A stretch of 64,000 nt of DNA from Maylandia zebra (taxonomy: Eukaryota > Chordata > Actinopteri > Cichliformes > Cichlidae). The translations under genes and the position numbers were made by a program. Below the pieces are notes generated by a model. The model ran no database searches and was not told the origin of the DNA. It saw nothing but the letters and a program-made list of their open reading frames with translations. Position 1 is the first letter of the stretch, and every line of letters starts with the position of its first letter. Shown here one piece after another: positions 11,224-22,740 of the stretch. The DNA is taken from positions 2,195,967 to 2,259,966 of the forward strand of contig NC_135184.1 of assembly GCF_041146795.1 (NCBI RefSeq), written 5' to 3'.

Positions 11224-12699
11224 GTAAGATCAAACATTTATTTTCCTCAAATACTTTCTGTTCTTCCGTCAGTAATCAAGAATTAAGAAGAAAATAAAAT
11301 TAATTCAGTGTTGCAGGAAATTGAGTCCTAAAAGTCCAATCTTAGCTACACAGTGAATATCCTGATCTATAAAATTCAGCTTATTTACTCAGAATCTCCA
11401 CAGCGCCTTTGTTCTTAAGAGCATTTTTTAAAGGTTAAATATAATTGTGTGTATATAGTCTCAAAATTTTAAAGAATGTTAAAAGTAATTTGCATATGCT
11501 AATTACTATAATTTTATACATTTGATAGAAAATTGGATTGGCACAAAGTAATTCATATTGGCACGCATGTTGGATGTATAGTAAATGAAAAGTACATGAG
11601 AAAAGTTAATCTAATAATGAAAAGCTTTTGTAGAATATGCAAACGGGTTTAATGAGAGTGACATAGCGCACAATTTAAAACTTCCTCTTCAGATTGTTTA
11701 TTGTTAATCATGTGACCATAGTGGATTATTTCATGTCGGCTGCTATAACAAAGAATTTCCCAAACATGGAATAAAGTGTTTAACTTTTAAAGTTGAAACA
11801 AAATGTTTAAAATAGTTATTTACACTTTTTTCTTGGAATGAGACTGAAATATATATTGATCAAAATGTCTGTTGTAAACTATAATAAACATTTTCTAGTA
11901 GGATACATTGCTGTAAAGAACATTTATATAACCCGTGATGCAGATAATACAGATGCACGTGTGCTGTGTTCTTTTATGAAAATGTTTTCTTTGTGTTTAT
12001 TTTTCCTCTGAAAGCAAAACATAAACGGGGGATAAAGTTAAGGCTATATACTAACATCCTTTATTTGTCCCACAAGGGGAAATTTGGTTGTAACAGCAGC
12101 CAGAAAAACACAAATACAAACAAACAGCACTTTTTTTTTTAAACTTATTTACATCATGGACAATAGTTACCAAAAACAGAGTGTACAGTTATTAAAATTA
12201 AATAAAATAAATACAGGTAAGAGGCAAAATGAAACTTGAATGAAGGCTGAAGCATTACAAGACATTCTTGTCTTTATATCTTTAGATAAGTACGGTGCTG
12301 AGCATATTCCTGTAATTTTATGTGAAGATAAATATGTTATTTAAATATGTAAAAATCTTATTGAATTCATTCAATTTAATTGTAATTATGTTTTTCCGCA
12401 AACTGGTACTTTATAGAAATCTCAAAAAAATAAATAAAAAAAAAGCGAGCAAACACAGTTGCCATTTAACTGTATTTCTGTTTTTAAAAGTGTTTTTCAG
12501 TTTCCATGTGATGTTTTTCCATGTAGTTTCCAGATCAGACTGAATCCAGTGTATGTAGTGAACTTTGTGCTGATGAGTAGTTTAGTGATCAGAGTCCATG
12601 TAGTTTCCAGGATCAGACTGAATGCAGTGCAGTGCTGGAAGCTGCTGCTGACTGTGTGAATGTGTGTCTGTGCTGCTTGTTGCTGCTGTCAAACTTAAG
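11224..12699 (+). other. J1-C1 intron
   Basis: The 1476-bp intron contains a probable LINE 3' tail near 12055-12115 (TTTATTTGTCCCACAAGGGG, minus orientation) and AT-rich low-complexity DNA. Near its 3' end, TCCATGTAGTTTCCAG-like blocks occur twice (about 12520 and 12595), a partial local duplication not seen in the C3 counterpart. The acceptor reads CTTAAG, whereas C3 has CTTCAG. Confidence 0.6.
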
Positions 12700-13337
12700 A
12701 TGAGCAGGTAGTGAAGCCCGTGGTGAGCGTGTACCCAGCAGCATCCAGAGCCCACCTGGAGGGGAACAGCTCCCTGCTGTGTGTGGCCTCAGCCATGTTT
12801 CCTCCTCTGGTCCAGTTCTCCTGGAAAAGACAGAAGAAGAATGGCGGAGAAGCGGAGGAGCTGCCCCCTGCTGAGGGAGAGCAGCTGGAGCTCAGAGAGG
12901 CGGGACGCACCATTGCCATCAGGATGGTTGATGGGAGCCATTCTGACACATATAAATACAGCTGCTGGGTGAAGCACGAGGGGGGCACAGTGGAGGCCCG
13001 AACACAACAAGGTAAAAAGATTTGGCGACAGGACATCATTGATGTAGCTTTGTAAATTTGACATTTTCAAATCTGAGGGCTGATATTTCTTAAAGCATTT
13101 TATTGCTTTTCTGTTTCAGAGCTCCTCTCTTATGTTCTCCAGTCTCAGTGCAGGGTGAAGCTGCTCTGCCTGCTGTACACAGTGCTGATAGTGAAGAGTC
13201 TGGTGTACTGCTGTGGACTCTCTCTGCTGATGATGCTCACAAACAAGGGAGCGTCCACCAACTGCACACATGCTGACTGCTTTCTGATTGGCATCTTTCA
13301 CACTCAGATTTCCCCACATGAGCAGGCAGACATATAA
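12700..13337 (+). CDS. T-cell receptor gamma constant gene C1
   Basis: Exon 1 (12700-13011, 312 bp) encodes an Ig C domain. Its first codon is completed by J1, then EQVVKPVVSVYPAAS, the first Cys in SSLLCVAS, Trp in FSWKRQ and the second Cys in YKYSCWVKH. The donor is CAACAAG|GTAAAA in phase 1. Exon 2 (13120-13337) has a matching acceptor (CTGTTTCAG) and starts ELLSYVLQSQCR, a short connecting peptide with one Cys. A helix with a central Lys follows (LYTVLIVKSLVYCCG). The KSxVY pattern resembles mammalian gamma chains rather than beta. The usual stop after CTHAD is lost here, adding about 19 residues before a TAA. Confidence 0.87.
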
Positions 13338-13365
13338 ATTAAGTTGTGGCTGGTAAAATCGATCC

Positions 13366-13590
13366 ATCTTCTTCCTCCTATTCGGGGCCGAGTCGCAGGG
13401 GCAGCAGCTTAAGCAGAGAAGCACAGACCTCCCTCTCTCCAGTCACCTCCTCCAGCTTGTCCGGAGGAACACCAAGGCGTTCCCAGGCCAGCCGAAAGAG
13501 ATAATCTCTCCAACGTATCCTGGGTCTGCCCCGGGACCACCTCCCGCTGGGACATGCCTGGTGGTTTGGAGAAATGTTTATCATTTATAC
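13366..13590 (-). mobile_element. Rex3-like LINE 3' fragment
   Basis: The minus-strand frame includes GRWSRGRPRIRWRDYLFRL and WERLGVPPDKLEEVTGERE, close to the copy at 7002-7500. Only the C-terminus and tail remain. It lies directly behind the C1 stop codon, in its 3' flank. Confidence 0.65.
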
Positions 13591-15549
13591 CCTTCTCAAA
13601 TATAACCACCTGAAACTATAAAATAGATATGCAAATATTAAAACAGTCGTTGTTTTAAAGTGTAAATGTTTCATATGGAGTCTTCTTTCTTTTGTATAAG
13701 GTTTTGTTTTTTTTCTCCGTCAAGTATGCAAACTATCAAAACCCTGCACAAAGACGGGGAACATACGTGTGCTATGATCATTATAGTAAAGAGCTGCTTG
13801 GTTTTTTTTAAGGAATGTATATTTTTCTTCTTGACTGATAACACAAGAGGAAAGGTTTTTTTTCTTTACATGACATTTGTTGCACTTTGTATATAAGAAG
13901 AAGGTGGCTTGTTCCCTTTTCCACCAATCCAAATGCAAAGATATATTCTTTCTCAGTTCTGGGTCCTTGTATAGTGAATATGTGAGATTTATTCTTACAA
14001 TCACAAACTCGTTCTGTACAGATTCAGCACAGGTTTAAAAAAACATCATCTAGCGCTTGGAGAAAATAATGACGTTTTCAGTGAGCAGAGCAGTCCAGCA
14101 CATCTGTGTTTGAACCAGTTATTCAGTTTCGGGTTTCAAACATTCAAAATCTTTTCCTCTTTAAACGTTACAGAAAAAGTAATGGTGCCTCTTGGCTTCA
14201 CTCCAGGATCATGCAGCTGTGCCATTCATGTGGGTTGATGCTTGAAACCTAGTGTAACAGTGTAGTTATTTTATGTAAAAATAAAGACTTGATTCTGATG
14301 AACGTGTTTCTCGTTTCAGTCTTTGATGCATAACGACGTATATGAATGTGGCATTCACATATCAAACTTGCTCTCCTGCAGCAGACGGGCTGTGTGGGTT
14401 TCTGCTCTGCAGCCTCCACACCGTTAGCTGTGGCTTTCACTTTAATAACACAATGACAGTTACAAGCAGGAACTCTGCTTCAAGAATGATTCCAGGAAGG
14501 ATCTGTGTTCTTCACCTGTGAGAGAAACAGCTCAAATCCTCAACTCACAGCTGACAAATGAACTTATTTGAACTTTATCATTATACATGTGTAAATACAG
14601 GGTGATGAAATGCACTTTTAATTTGGTTTCATCACAAAAGAAAAATACAAAATGTCTAAATATTATCTCACAGAATCATTGTTGGACGTTTAACTGAAGA
14701 AGTGGATAAATCAAGACAATGACACTTGTAAAAACAGTCACAGAAGCCAACAGTCAGTAGTACATTGTGTCTTTGATCTGGTTAATTATTCAGACTTTTT
14801 ATTAATTTAAAAATGAAATAGTAACTGAAAAAATAAAGTCTGTTGTAGTTGAGGATCAGTATTAAATGCAACTCTGAACATATAATCAGTTATCACATTT
14901 AAACATTTCTGCGCCTGACTCTGCTAATTGTAAAAACTATTAAATTATTTAGTCTGACCCTGGTGACATAATAGATTATAGCGCATGTGAAACGTGCAAG
15001 AATATCAATATTTTGAGCATCATTTTTAGTTTATTTAACCTTTATTTATACATTTAGTCCCATTGAGACTCATGTCTCATGTACAAGAGAGACCCGTTTC
15101 CTCCAAACATGAAAATGTTTATTTACTGATGAAATTTCAAACAGATGTATTTGAACTCCTCTGTCAGCTGACATGTAAATGTTACATTTGAGAAACTTCT
15201 GTTTCTTCTTGTACGTTCATGTGAGAGACCGAAGCTCTAAGACAAAATATGCAGAATAAAATTTTGATTAAAACTCTTATTAATTTTCTGATGAACTGCA
15301 GTGAATTAAAACGGACTAAACATGAAGCAGATGCTGATTTTTATTATTTATAAAAACTTTTAGAATATTAAATGAAAAGGAGTCCATCTACTAGAAAACT
15401 GTTGAGTCCAAGTAAAGAATTAAATGAACATGAATGTCAGGGTAAGTACAAAAAACCAAAAACAAACTTGCCCCCCTCCCCATAAACCCCCCACATTGAG
15501 CCACAACACATCGCTTTTATTTTCACCTACTAAGAGTGTGAGGAAACAG
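13591..15549. other. 3' flank of C1 and centre of the convergent locus
   Basis: Non-coding. A block around 14230-14480 is the reverse complement of 22200-22380 (shared GCAGACGGGCTGTGTGGG and CACCGTTAGCTGTGGCTTTC). It therefore marks the plus-strand 3' flank of C1 as a counterpart of the C3 flank. No further J or V segment was seen. Confidence 0.55.
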
Positions 15550-16017
15550 TCAGTCAGCATGTGTGCAGTTGGTGGACGCTCCCTTGTTTGTGAGCATCAT
15601 CAGCAGAGAGAGTCCACAGCAGTACACCAGACTCTTCACTATCAGCACTGTGTACAGCAGGCAGAGCAGCTTCACCCTGCACTGAGACTGGAAGAGAGGC
15701 CTGTGGAGCCTGGAAGTGAAACACAAAAGACGTGTGTTGTCCGTGTCTTTAAGGGGATTCACAGTGGAACAGGCACCAAGGCTTAAGGGCCTTTTTCTGG
15801 TTGACCCTCCATGTTCCCCCTCATGCTTGACATAGCAGCTGTATCTGTACGTGTAGAGATCATCTGTATAATCTACTAAAATAGAAGTTGTCCGTCCCGC
15901 CTCTCTGAGCTCCAGCTGCTCTCCCTCAGCAGGGGGCAGCTCCTCCGCTTCTCCGCCGTTCTTCTTCTGTCTTTTCCAGGAGAACTGGACCAGAGGAGGA
16001 AACATGGCTGAGGCCAC
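15550..16017 (-). pseudogene. T-cell receptor gamma constant pseudogene C2, 5' part missing
   Basis: The C domain homology begins at VASAMFPPLVQFSWKRQ (16017) and lacks the N-terminal third of exon 1, including the first conserved Cys. It continues to RYSCYVKHEG and ends near 15791, where the likely donor is AAAAAG|GCCC, a GC rather than GT donor. Exon 2 (15709-15550) begins after TTCCAG in the matching phase 2. It encodes LHRPLFQSQC, the same Lys-bearing membrane helix, and ends with CTHAD and a TGA stop. Its divergent segment TSILVDYTDDLYTYRYSCY differs from C1 and C3. Upstream of 16017 the sequence is an unrelated palindrome. No J was found nearby. Confidence 0.8.
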
Positions 16018-16043
16018 CATAACCGCATTAAGACGGCAAATCT

Positions 16044-16176
16044 GCTGTAACGAGTTAACGCGGATCGCCTCGTGCGTGGGGCTGCACGGCGTCAACGCGT
16101 TAGCACGGTTAGCTCATTAACGCGTTAGCACCGTGCAGCCCCACGCACGAGGCGATCCGCGTTAATTCGTTACAGC
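16044..16176. repeat. Near-perfect palindrome at the break of pseudogene C2
   Basis: A left arm (16044-16089) and right arm (16131-16176) of 46 bp each, with one visible mismatch, surround a 41-bp loop that itself contains repeated ACGCGTTA. Arm sequence includes GGATCGCCTCGTGCGTGGGG. The block is far richer in CpG than its surroundings. It may be a small foldback transposon. Confidence 0.8.
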
Positions 16177-17209
16177 AATAGTTACAATATAACAACAATA
16201 ATAATTTTACAGATGAAATATTTCACGTGAAGCTTTTGCAAACATTTATGTCTGAGGCTGAAATCAGTCTAAATGCTCATCGTTGTGTTTAATCAAATCA
16301 CTTTTACTGTCACATCACATGTGCTGCTGCACTGAATCAGCACATGTGAGTTTAATATTTAATCAATATTTAAATGATAGTTAATCTGAGCAGTTACTAA
16401 ACCCCGTTCGTCGTGCTGCTATAGGCAAAAGAAAAAAACTAACTTTCACTCATTTGCTTTCTAAGGTTCATTTTGCTTTCACCAGGTTGAACCTCGTTTT
16501 ACTTTCATTCTTTGGGGCATAGATTGAACACAGCGTTGCAAACCTTCGTCATTGATTCATGTCCACATTGATGATGACAGCGTCACACAGTTTGACATGT
16601 TAGCTGCACACACATGATGTGAATTTGCTGTTTGACCACATCCCAGAGCTGTTTATTTCTACTTTACAATCATTACAGGTTAAACAATGTTCTATTCCAA
16701 TATTGAAACACTTCTGTAGAGATTCCTCTCCAAATAAGACATGTGATCCAACCAAGATCAATAACAGTAGTGCTGCATTAGCTTCAAAGTTTATTGCAAT
16801 CCAGATGTTTGGTATTATAAAGAGACACCTTAATTTATTAATATACTAACATTTACTAAAACCGAACCTCAACTATATTCAGTCAAAACAGTTTTTATTG
16901 TCCTGCGATTGAGCCACAGGAAGTGTTTCCAAACTTGTCATCAAAAGACATTTTTATTATTGCATCATTTTACAAGAGTTACTTATTGCAGAAGTTAATA
17001 AATGATTTATTTTGTTGTGTCTGTGATTTCTTGCTGACAGCTGCTGAAATATTAATCTGAAAAAGTTTCATTTCTGCAGCAACTTCTGATTGTGGTAATT
17101 AAGTCTGTGAGCTCAGTATGTTTGTGACTCTGAGATGGAGGTGAAACATGTGAAGCTGGGCTGTGGTTTACTGCTCTCTTCCTGTCACAGACACTGTCTG
17201 ACATCTGTT
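16177..17209. other. Interval between C2 and the V pseudogene
   Basis: AT-rich non-coding DNA. A J segment would be expected here for a V-J-C cassette, but no FGxG frame with a 12-type RSS was found on either strand. About 17090-17209 is the conserved 3' flank of V genes, as at 39040-39150. Confidence 0.55.
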
Positions 17210-17247
17210 GGTTTTTGTTCAGGCTGCAGGGATCATTTGTTATTGTG
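17210..17247 (-). other. Degenerate 23-type RSS of the V pseudogene
   Basis: On the minus strand the heptamer is CACAATA (17247-17241) instead of CACAGTG. A 22-bp spacer and an intact nonamer ACAAAAACC (17218-17210) follow. The altered heptamer positions 5-7 would be expected to reduce RAG cutting strongly. Confidence 0.75.
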
Positions 17248-17703
17248 ATGATCAGTTTTGAAACAGGAGCTGTAGTGTGTGGCTGCTTGAACAGGTTTAA
17301 CTTTGTCTCTCTGAAGCTCACATCCATTCTGTTTATTCACATTGAGAAATCATCTTTCTGAGGAAGATTACAACTTGATTCAACTTGACTGTCGAGTTTA
17401 TCTATGTTAAGAATCGCTGTAAAAACTTATTTGTCTGGTTTCTGGTACCAGAATACTAATCTTCCATCACGCTGTTCAGTCCCTCCTCAGCTGAAGGAGG
17501 AATTTTCTCCAACATTCCTGGTCAATGTTAAATCACCCTGAGTCAGCTCTGCTGCCACAGTAACCAGCACTGTGGACACACACACACACACACACACACA
17601 CGGTTGTTTTCATGGTCTTTGTTAAAATTGGATGTCTCCTGATTGGCTGGAAACACTCACCTGAACACAGACAGCACAGAGCAGCAGCTGGGAGGAAAAG
17701 CAT
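17248..17703 (-). pseudogene. T-cell receptor gamma variable pseudogene V2
   Basis: The leader exon (17703-17661) encodes the same MLFLPAAALCCLCS with an intact GTGAG donor. The V exon (about 17570-17248) aligns with V1 and V3, but the first framework Cys codon TGT is TGA (reading FS-stop-GGT). A second stop follows WYQKPDK, more stops occur later, and the second Cys is replaced (HYSSCF where functional genes have YYCACW). A CA dinucleotide run lies in the leader intron. The gene cannot encode a V domain. Confidence 0.85.
17577..17601. repeat. CA dinucleotide microsatellite
   Basis: An uninterrupted run of CA units in the leader intron of the V pseudogene, just before its V exon on the minus strand. 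Confidence 0.9.
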
Positions 17704-17859
17704 TTTGTGCAGTGGTGTTTCCTCTGGTGAACCTGGGGAGAAGTGGCGCTCTGATGCAGCTGAGGCCAAACAAGGACGAGCTGAAATGTAACGAGTCTTC
17801 AGACTTCCTATTGGACAAAAGACAAGACTGGTGGTGCTTATGTGCTTAAAATGCATTAA

Positions 17860-18399
17860 AATAAATGTGTTAAGTCTTTAGTAACATGATGAATTTGGAG
17901 AAAACAAGCGTCTATTTGACTGATTTAAGTTTAACGTCACAGTAAATAACTGGAAACATTTTAGTAACCACATGTCAAAACACAGTTATGTTTTCAGTGT
18001 CTCACACAGCTGAATGAAATTAGCAATAAAAACATTTTTTCTCTGATCATTTTTTCTTTTTAATATCAACTCATACTGACCTGGATGATTGAGCACGCAT
18101 GGAGACATATCAGTTGATACATTTCTTACAGACCTTTACAATAAATATACACTTGTTTGTTATTATTTCAGGAACCAATATAAATACAAATATAATATAA
18201 ATATTTTGACTCTACTGTACGTTGTTATGCACAAATGTTCACAGTTTTTGTTTTGTTATTTTAGGGAAGACAACAAACACACTGTACGTTCACACTTTAT
18301 AATATCTTCTGTAAATGCTCTTCTCAGTGGAAAATTATGGGTAAGAACGAAGGTCGAGTGTTGAGCCTGAGCATCGTCTCTCCTCTGATTCCACTAAAG
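17860..18399. other. No gene recognised
   Basis: AT-rich DNA beyond the V pseudogene leader. Homology to the V upstream region ends near 17783. Nothing else was identified. Confidence 0.4.
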
Positions 18400-19173
18400 T
18401 TCATTTCTCAGCTCTGAGTCCAGGACTTGAGCTGTTTCTCTCACATGTCAGGTCGTTACTGGAATCATTCTTATCTAGAATTGGTGGTTGCAGCTGTTGT
18501 TGTGTTGAAATGCAAAGCCACAGCTGACTGTGGAGGCTGCTGAACAGAAACCCACACAGCCCGTCTGCTGTAAGAGAGGAAGTTTGATTCACACAGGTCA
18601 GCGTGTGTCACTGAAGGAAACAAGAAACAAATTCTTCACCTTAAGTCTTAAATTACAGCCACTCTGGTTTCACTGTGTAGTTTAAGACTCATCAAAATAC
18701 ATTTTCTGCACTCTGACTGTGATTTACAAAACTCCAGATGTTGTTGGGTTACGTTTGCTTTACAATTACAATTTATTACAATTATCAAATACATTCAGTT
18801 ACATAAATGTGTAAAATAATGCTCGACTATGTAGTCATTCATATGGGCAACTCATTAAATACAAACAACTTTGCTTGGATTATGTTTGACTGTTGATTCT
18901 GGATTTTGTACCTTAACAGTTTTACTTCAGATTCCTATCACAAACATGTAAAGGCTGAAAACAGGTTTGTGACACGGCTCTGGATGCTGCTGGGTACACG
19001 CTCACCACGGGCTTCACTACCTGCTCATCTGAAGTTTGACAGCAGCAACAAGCAGCACAGACACACATTCACACAGTCAGCAGCAGCTTCCAGCACTGCA
19101 CTGCATTCAGTCTGATCCTGGAAACTACATGGACTCTGATCACTAAACTACTCATCAGCACAAAGTTCACTAC
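18400..19173 (-). pseudogene. Relic of another TRG constant gene
   Basis: Positions 19028-18976 match the first 53 bp of C exon 1 in reverse (EQVVKPVVSVYPAAS), and homology to the preceding intron continues to about 19173. At 18976 it switches to unrelated sequence. To the left, about 18400-18600 matches the 3' flank of C3 (GAAACCCACACAGCCCGTCT). The rest of exon 1 and all of exon 2 are deleted between these blocks. Confidence 0.7.
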
Positions 19174-20752
19174 AGTCATAGTTCATTTGTTATCTGCATC
19201 ATGCAAATGAAAATGTAATCAGTAGGTTTTACAAAATCATTTTTAGTGTTTATCTTGATACAGATTCTATTTAAGAACATAAATATCCTGTAATCACTAA
19301 TAAAAGAGACGATTTTCAGCGATTCAATGATTTTGTTTGGATGAAAGTTTTAATTTTAATTCATTTTTTTCTCTTTTACCTCAGAGCACTTTAGGGATAA
19401 ACAAACTATAGATACTGTTTGGTGTTTTGTGGACATACTTCTAGCTGAAACACAGCTGGAATTAAGATGTTTTGAATTGAAATAGAAATATGAGCTCAGG
19501 GGAAAATGATAGACACTAGAATATGATGTTGACCTGCACTGTATGACACATTATTGCCCTTTATATAAAACATCTTGTGGATATTTCAAGTCATCAACAT
19601 TATGAGTCGAACATTGTTTGTGATATTTTGTGTGGGACAACAAAGTGATATTTTTCATGCCCACATGTTTGGCTTTGTGTGGGTTTTTAATAGGTTATGA
19701 CATTCAGACAGTAGCACGAGATAATGTGTTAATACAAGTGAGTCGGACCCACTGATGCTGATAAACAAAGACTGAAAAGTCTGTTTTTCCAAGATGGAAC
19801 ATTTTAGAAATTTAAATGAATAAAAGTGAGAGCCGCTGAAGGCCCCGAGCACTTGATCTTTTACTGCCTGCGGTAAAAGAAATGTAAAAAACACCCCAAA
19901 ACCTGGGGGAGTGCTTTGCTCTTTGTTATATCTGTTTTTTGAGTTGTTACTGAAGTTTGTAGTGTGTGTTTGTGTCATGTTTTCACCACAGAGATGTAAA
20001 TATAGTTTAGAGAATAAAATAAGGCCTTCAGTCTGCACTCCCCACTTGCCCCGGGGCGGTCTTTAATCTGGGAGCTTGAGGGCTCCTGTGTACGGCCGGG
20101 CGATATGAGGAAAATCTAATATCACAATATTTTTTGGCTATATCACAATACACGATATATATCACGGTATGTTTAAATAAGCTCCAATAACAAGTTTTAG
20201 TTTCAACCATATCGTGTCTAACATTGGTACACTCATTCACATCAACCATTTTTTGCTTTGAATACAGAAATATCTGAATGAATTGAACATTTTTATTATA
20301 ACCACTTTTAACCATCAGTTGCTCACTGAGGTTTTTCACCAATGTCAACACCTGACAGTAAACTCTCTCTGTGGTCGACACTAACAAACACAAACTATAT
20401 AAAAAAAAATGGACCTCAAGGTAGACGACACAAACGAAAACAACTGAAATTACAAAGGTGCTCGTTTGTGCTTATAACATGTAAAATTGTAAAAAAAAGA
20501 AAAGAAAAAACCTCTTCTGACCTCAAATGACAGAAATAGAAGTCTAGACAGTGACTATCAAACCGACTGACGTGGAACAGTTACAGGTATCACAGCTCGT
20601 TTATTTAATGTTTCCTTTGGTGTGCGGGGAGACGTTAAACACGTTAATGTTTACAATTGTTTTCATTAGCAGTAGATGACTCTTCCGCTGGTGGAATAAA
20701 TCTGTGGTACTGCTACCTTTAGCAGCAATAGTTGTCAAATTTGCAAATTACC
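19174..20752. other. Non-coding interval with repeat fragments
   Basis: A minus-strand frame at 19655-20038 has no recognised domain. The stretch 20090-20170 (GGCCGGGCGATATGAGG, ATATCACGGTATG) resembles the end of the TIR element at 41957. Sequence at 19845-20080 has promoter- or LTR-like features, but no partner was found. Confidence 0.4.
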
Positions 20753-22688
20753 AAAAGTAGGAATATTTGGAAACATCTCTGTGATCTCTATAAGACAAAA
20801 GGATGGGAGAGGCTGGTGTGGTCTCAACACTGTTCACAGTGTTTCCTTCAGTGCTGCTGACAGCGTCTCACAGCGTGCTGTGATACCTGATACCTTGTAA
20901 ATGAGTCATTTACCTCAGAGCCGATTTTTAGGCTCTCGCCTTTAGTTCATGTTTGTTTTCATCACTCGTTGTCGTCACACCGAACCTCCTGTAACAAACT
21001 TCACTTAATTCTTCGCCATCGAGCGTCTGAGTTTGTCTGCGCCTGAGTCCACTCCTCCATGACAACATCTGTTTCATATTTGCTCTTTTTCACTTCATAG
21101 TAAATCACTTAACTTGTTAGAGATTATTTACCCTGACATAAAACACAAATCTGTGGAATGAATCTCATCAGATTTTATATTTGCATTTAAGATTTTAAAA
21201 TCACAGATTCTTTAAAAGCATCACTAAAGTTCAGCGAATTTCTAATTTGTCCTCCTGCACTTGTGTCAAATATGGACACGCCTTTGTCCTCATGAAGGTT
21301 TGCCTTCACTCAGACCCATGCCCTGCTGTTCCTACCATGCCAACATACAGACACATGTCAGGCAATGAGTTGGAATAAAGTTGAATCAAACCTTGAAACA
21401 CAGAGATGGATGATATTTTATACCTTTCATTTATAAACAGTCAAAGCAGACGGGGTCATTTTTGAGCCCAAAGGAAAACCTGATTATTTGCTGCCAGTAA
21501 AAAACTTGAAGTCGTTTAAAAACAGCTTCCTACATTAACTTTGACATAAAGCCGTCTGTGATCATCTGTTAAAGCGACCGACTCTGGTTGTGAAACAATG
21601 ATCACAATAACTGATCATTTCATGTATTTTTTACACTGAATTGATCGACAATTTATACTTTAAAAACACTGAAATGAAGTGGGCACATTTGTGACCCTGA
21701 GGACCACAGGTGTGTGGAAATCGGGACATTATGAGGGTTAAATCTTAATATTCATATCAACAGAATTTACAGCACAGCGTGGGTGAACTTAATAAATATT
21801 CAGCACTGGTTCAATCATCAAATTGATGAATGTTCTTTGTTTGAGTTTGTCTCTCTGTGCTGCTCTTAATTATAATAATTATGTTTTATTTCAATTATAT
21901 TATTTGTATAAATTGCACTAGTCTGAATAATTAAGCTGATTAATCAATGACACATTTTGATTAAACATTTTACATATTTATGATTATTAGAAAAAGATGG
22001 AAAGATGCTCAACATCCATCTGAACTGATGGTGTTTTGTGAAATTGTTTTTACAAATCTTGTCTTAATTTATTCCCTTTTTCAGTGTTTTTAAATCATAA
22101 CGGTTCAACTTGAGTTCTGTGGGATTTAATGTTCAGACTTCATCTTGTATTTGTCTTTTGTGATCGTACTAAACATCAACTGTGTAACAGCTCTGAGTTC
22201 ACACTTTGTTTCTCTCACACACATGAACACAGATGCTTCCTGAACAACTTGAAGCAGAGTTCATGCTTGTAACTGTCATTGTGTTATTAAAGCGAAAGCC
22301 ACAGCTAACGGTGTGGAGGCTGCAGAGCAGAAACCCACACAGCCCGTCTGCTGCAGGAGAGCAAGTTTATGATCTGTGAATGCTGCAGTCACACAGGTTA
22401 TGTATCACAGAAAAAATGAGAAATGCATTCTTAAAATCCAAATCTTTATTTTTACTTCAGACAAATAACTACACTGTTATTTTGTTATGGTGGGATCTGA
22501 ATGCATCAGCTGAGTTTTTCTGCAGAGATGTACAAAAGAAATCTTCACATAAAGAATCTACACTTTTACAAACACATCAAACATGTTTATCTGTAAATTT
22601 ATGTTACACAGTTTAAGATGATTAAATGAGAAAAGGTCAAATGCTCAGTAATGAAACATTGAACCAACCAGAAGTTAATTTACATTTC
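20753..22688. repeat. Locus-internal duplication, copy A (3' flank of C3)
   Basis: This block aligns nearly base for base with 40228-40932 (first part, to about 21440) and then with 54516-55757 (rest). Shared landmarks are CGAGCGTCTGAGTTTGTCTG near 21021 and CAAATAACTACACTGTTATT near 22461. It ends just left of C3 exon 2, so it is the C3 downstream region. The other copy is split by the 13.6-kb transposon nest. Confidence 0.85.
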
Positions 22689-22740
22689 TGACTGCTGACT
22701 GGAGGAAATCTGATGGTGGGAAAAGGCGAGCAGGAAACAG

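Noticed and set aside
12700..13337. Identification as TCR beta or an Ig light-chain constant gene
   Set aside because: The membrane helix with IVKSLVY, the CACW-type V genes, the two-exon C structure with a membrane anchor and the V-J joining without D segments fit gamma better. Light chains have no membrane exon.
16177..17209. Search for a J segment belonging to the V2-C2 cassette
   Set aside because: No FGxG frame, no 12-type RSS and no GTAAG donor context was found on the minus strand.
15976..19028. Initial idea that one C exon was split by a 3-kb insertion containing a V pseudogene
   Set aside because: The piece at 18976-19028 has its own C 3' flank to its left at 18400-18600, so two separate C relics explain the order better.
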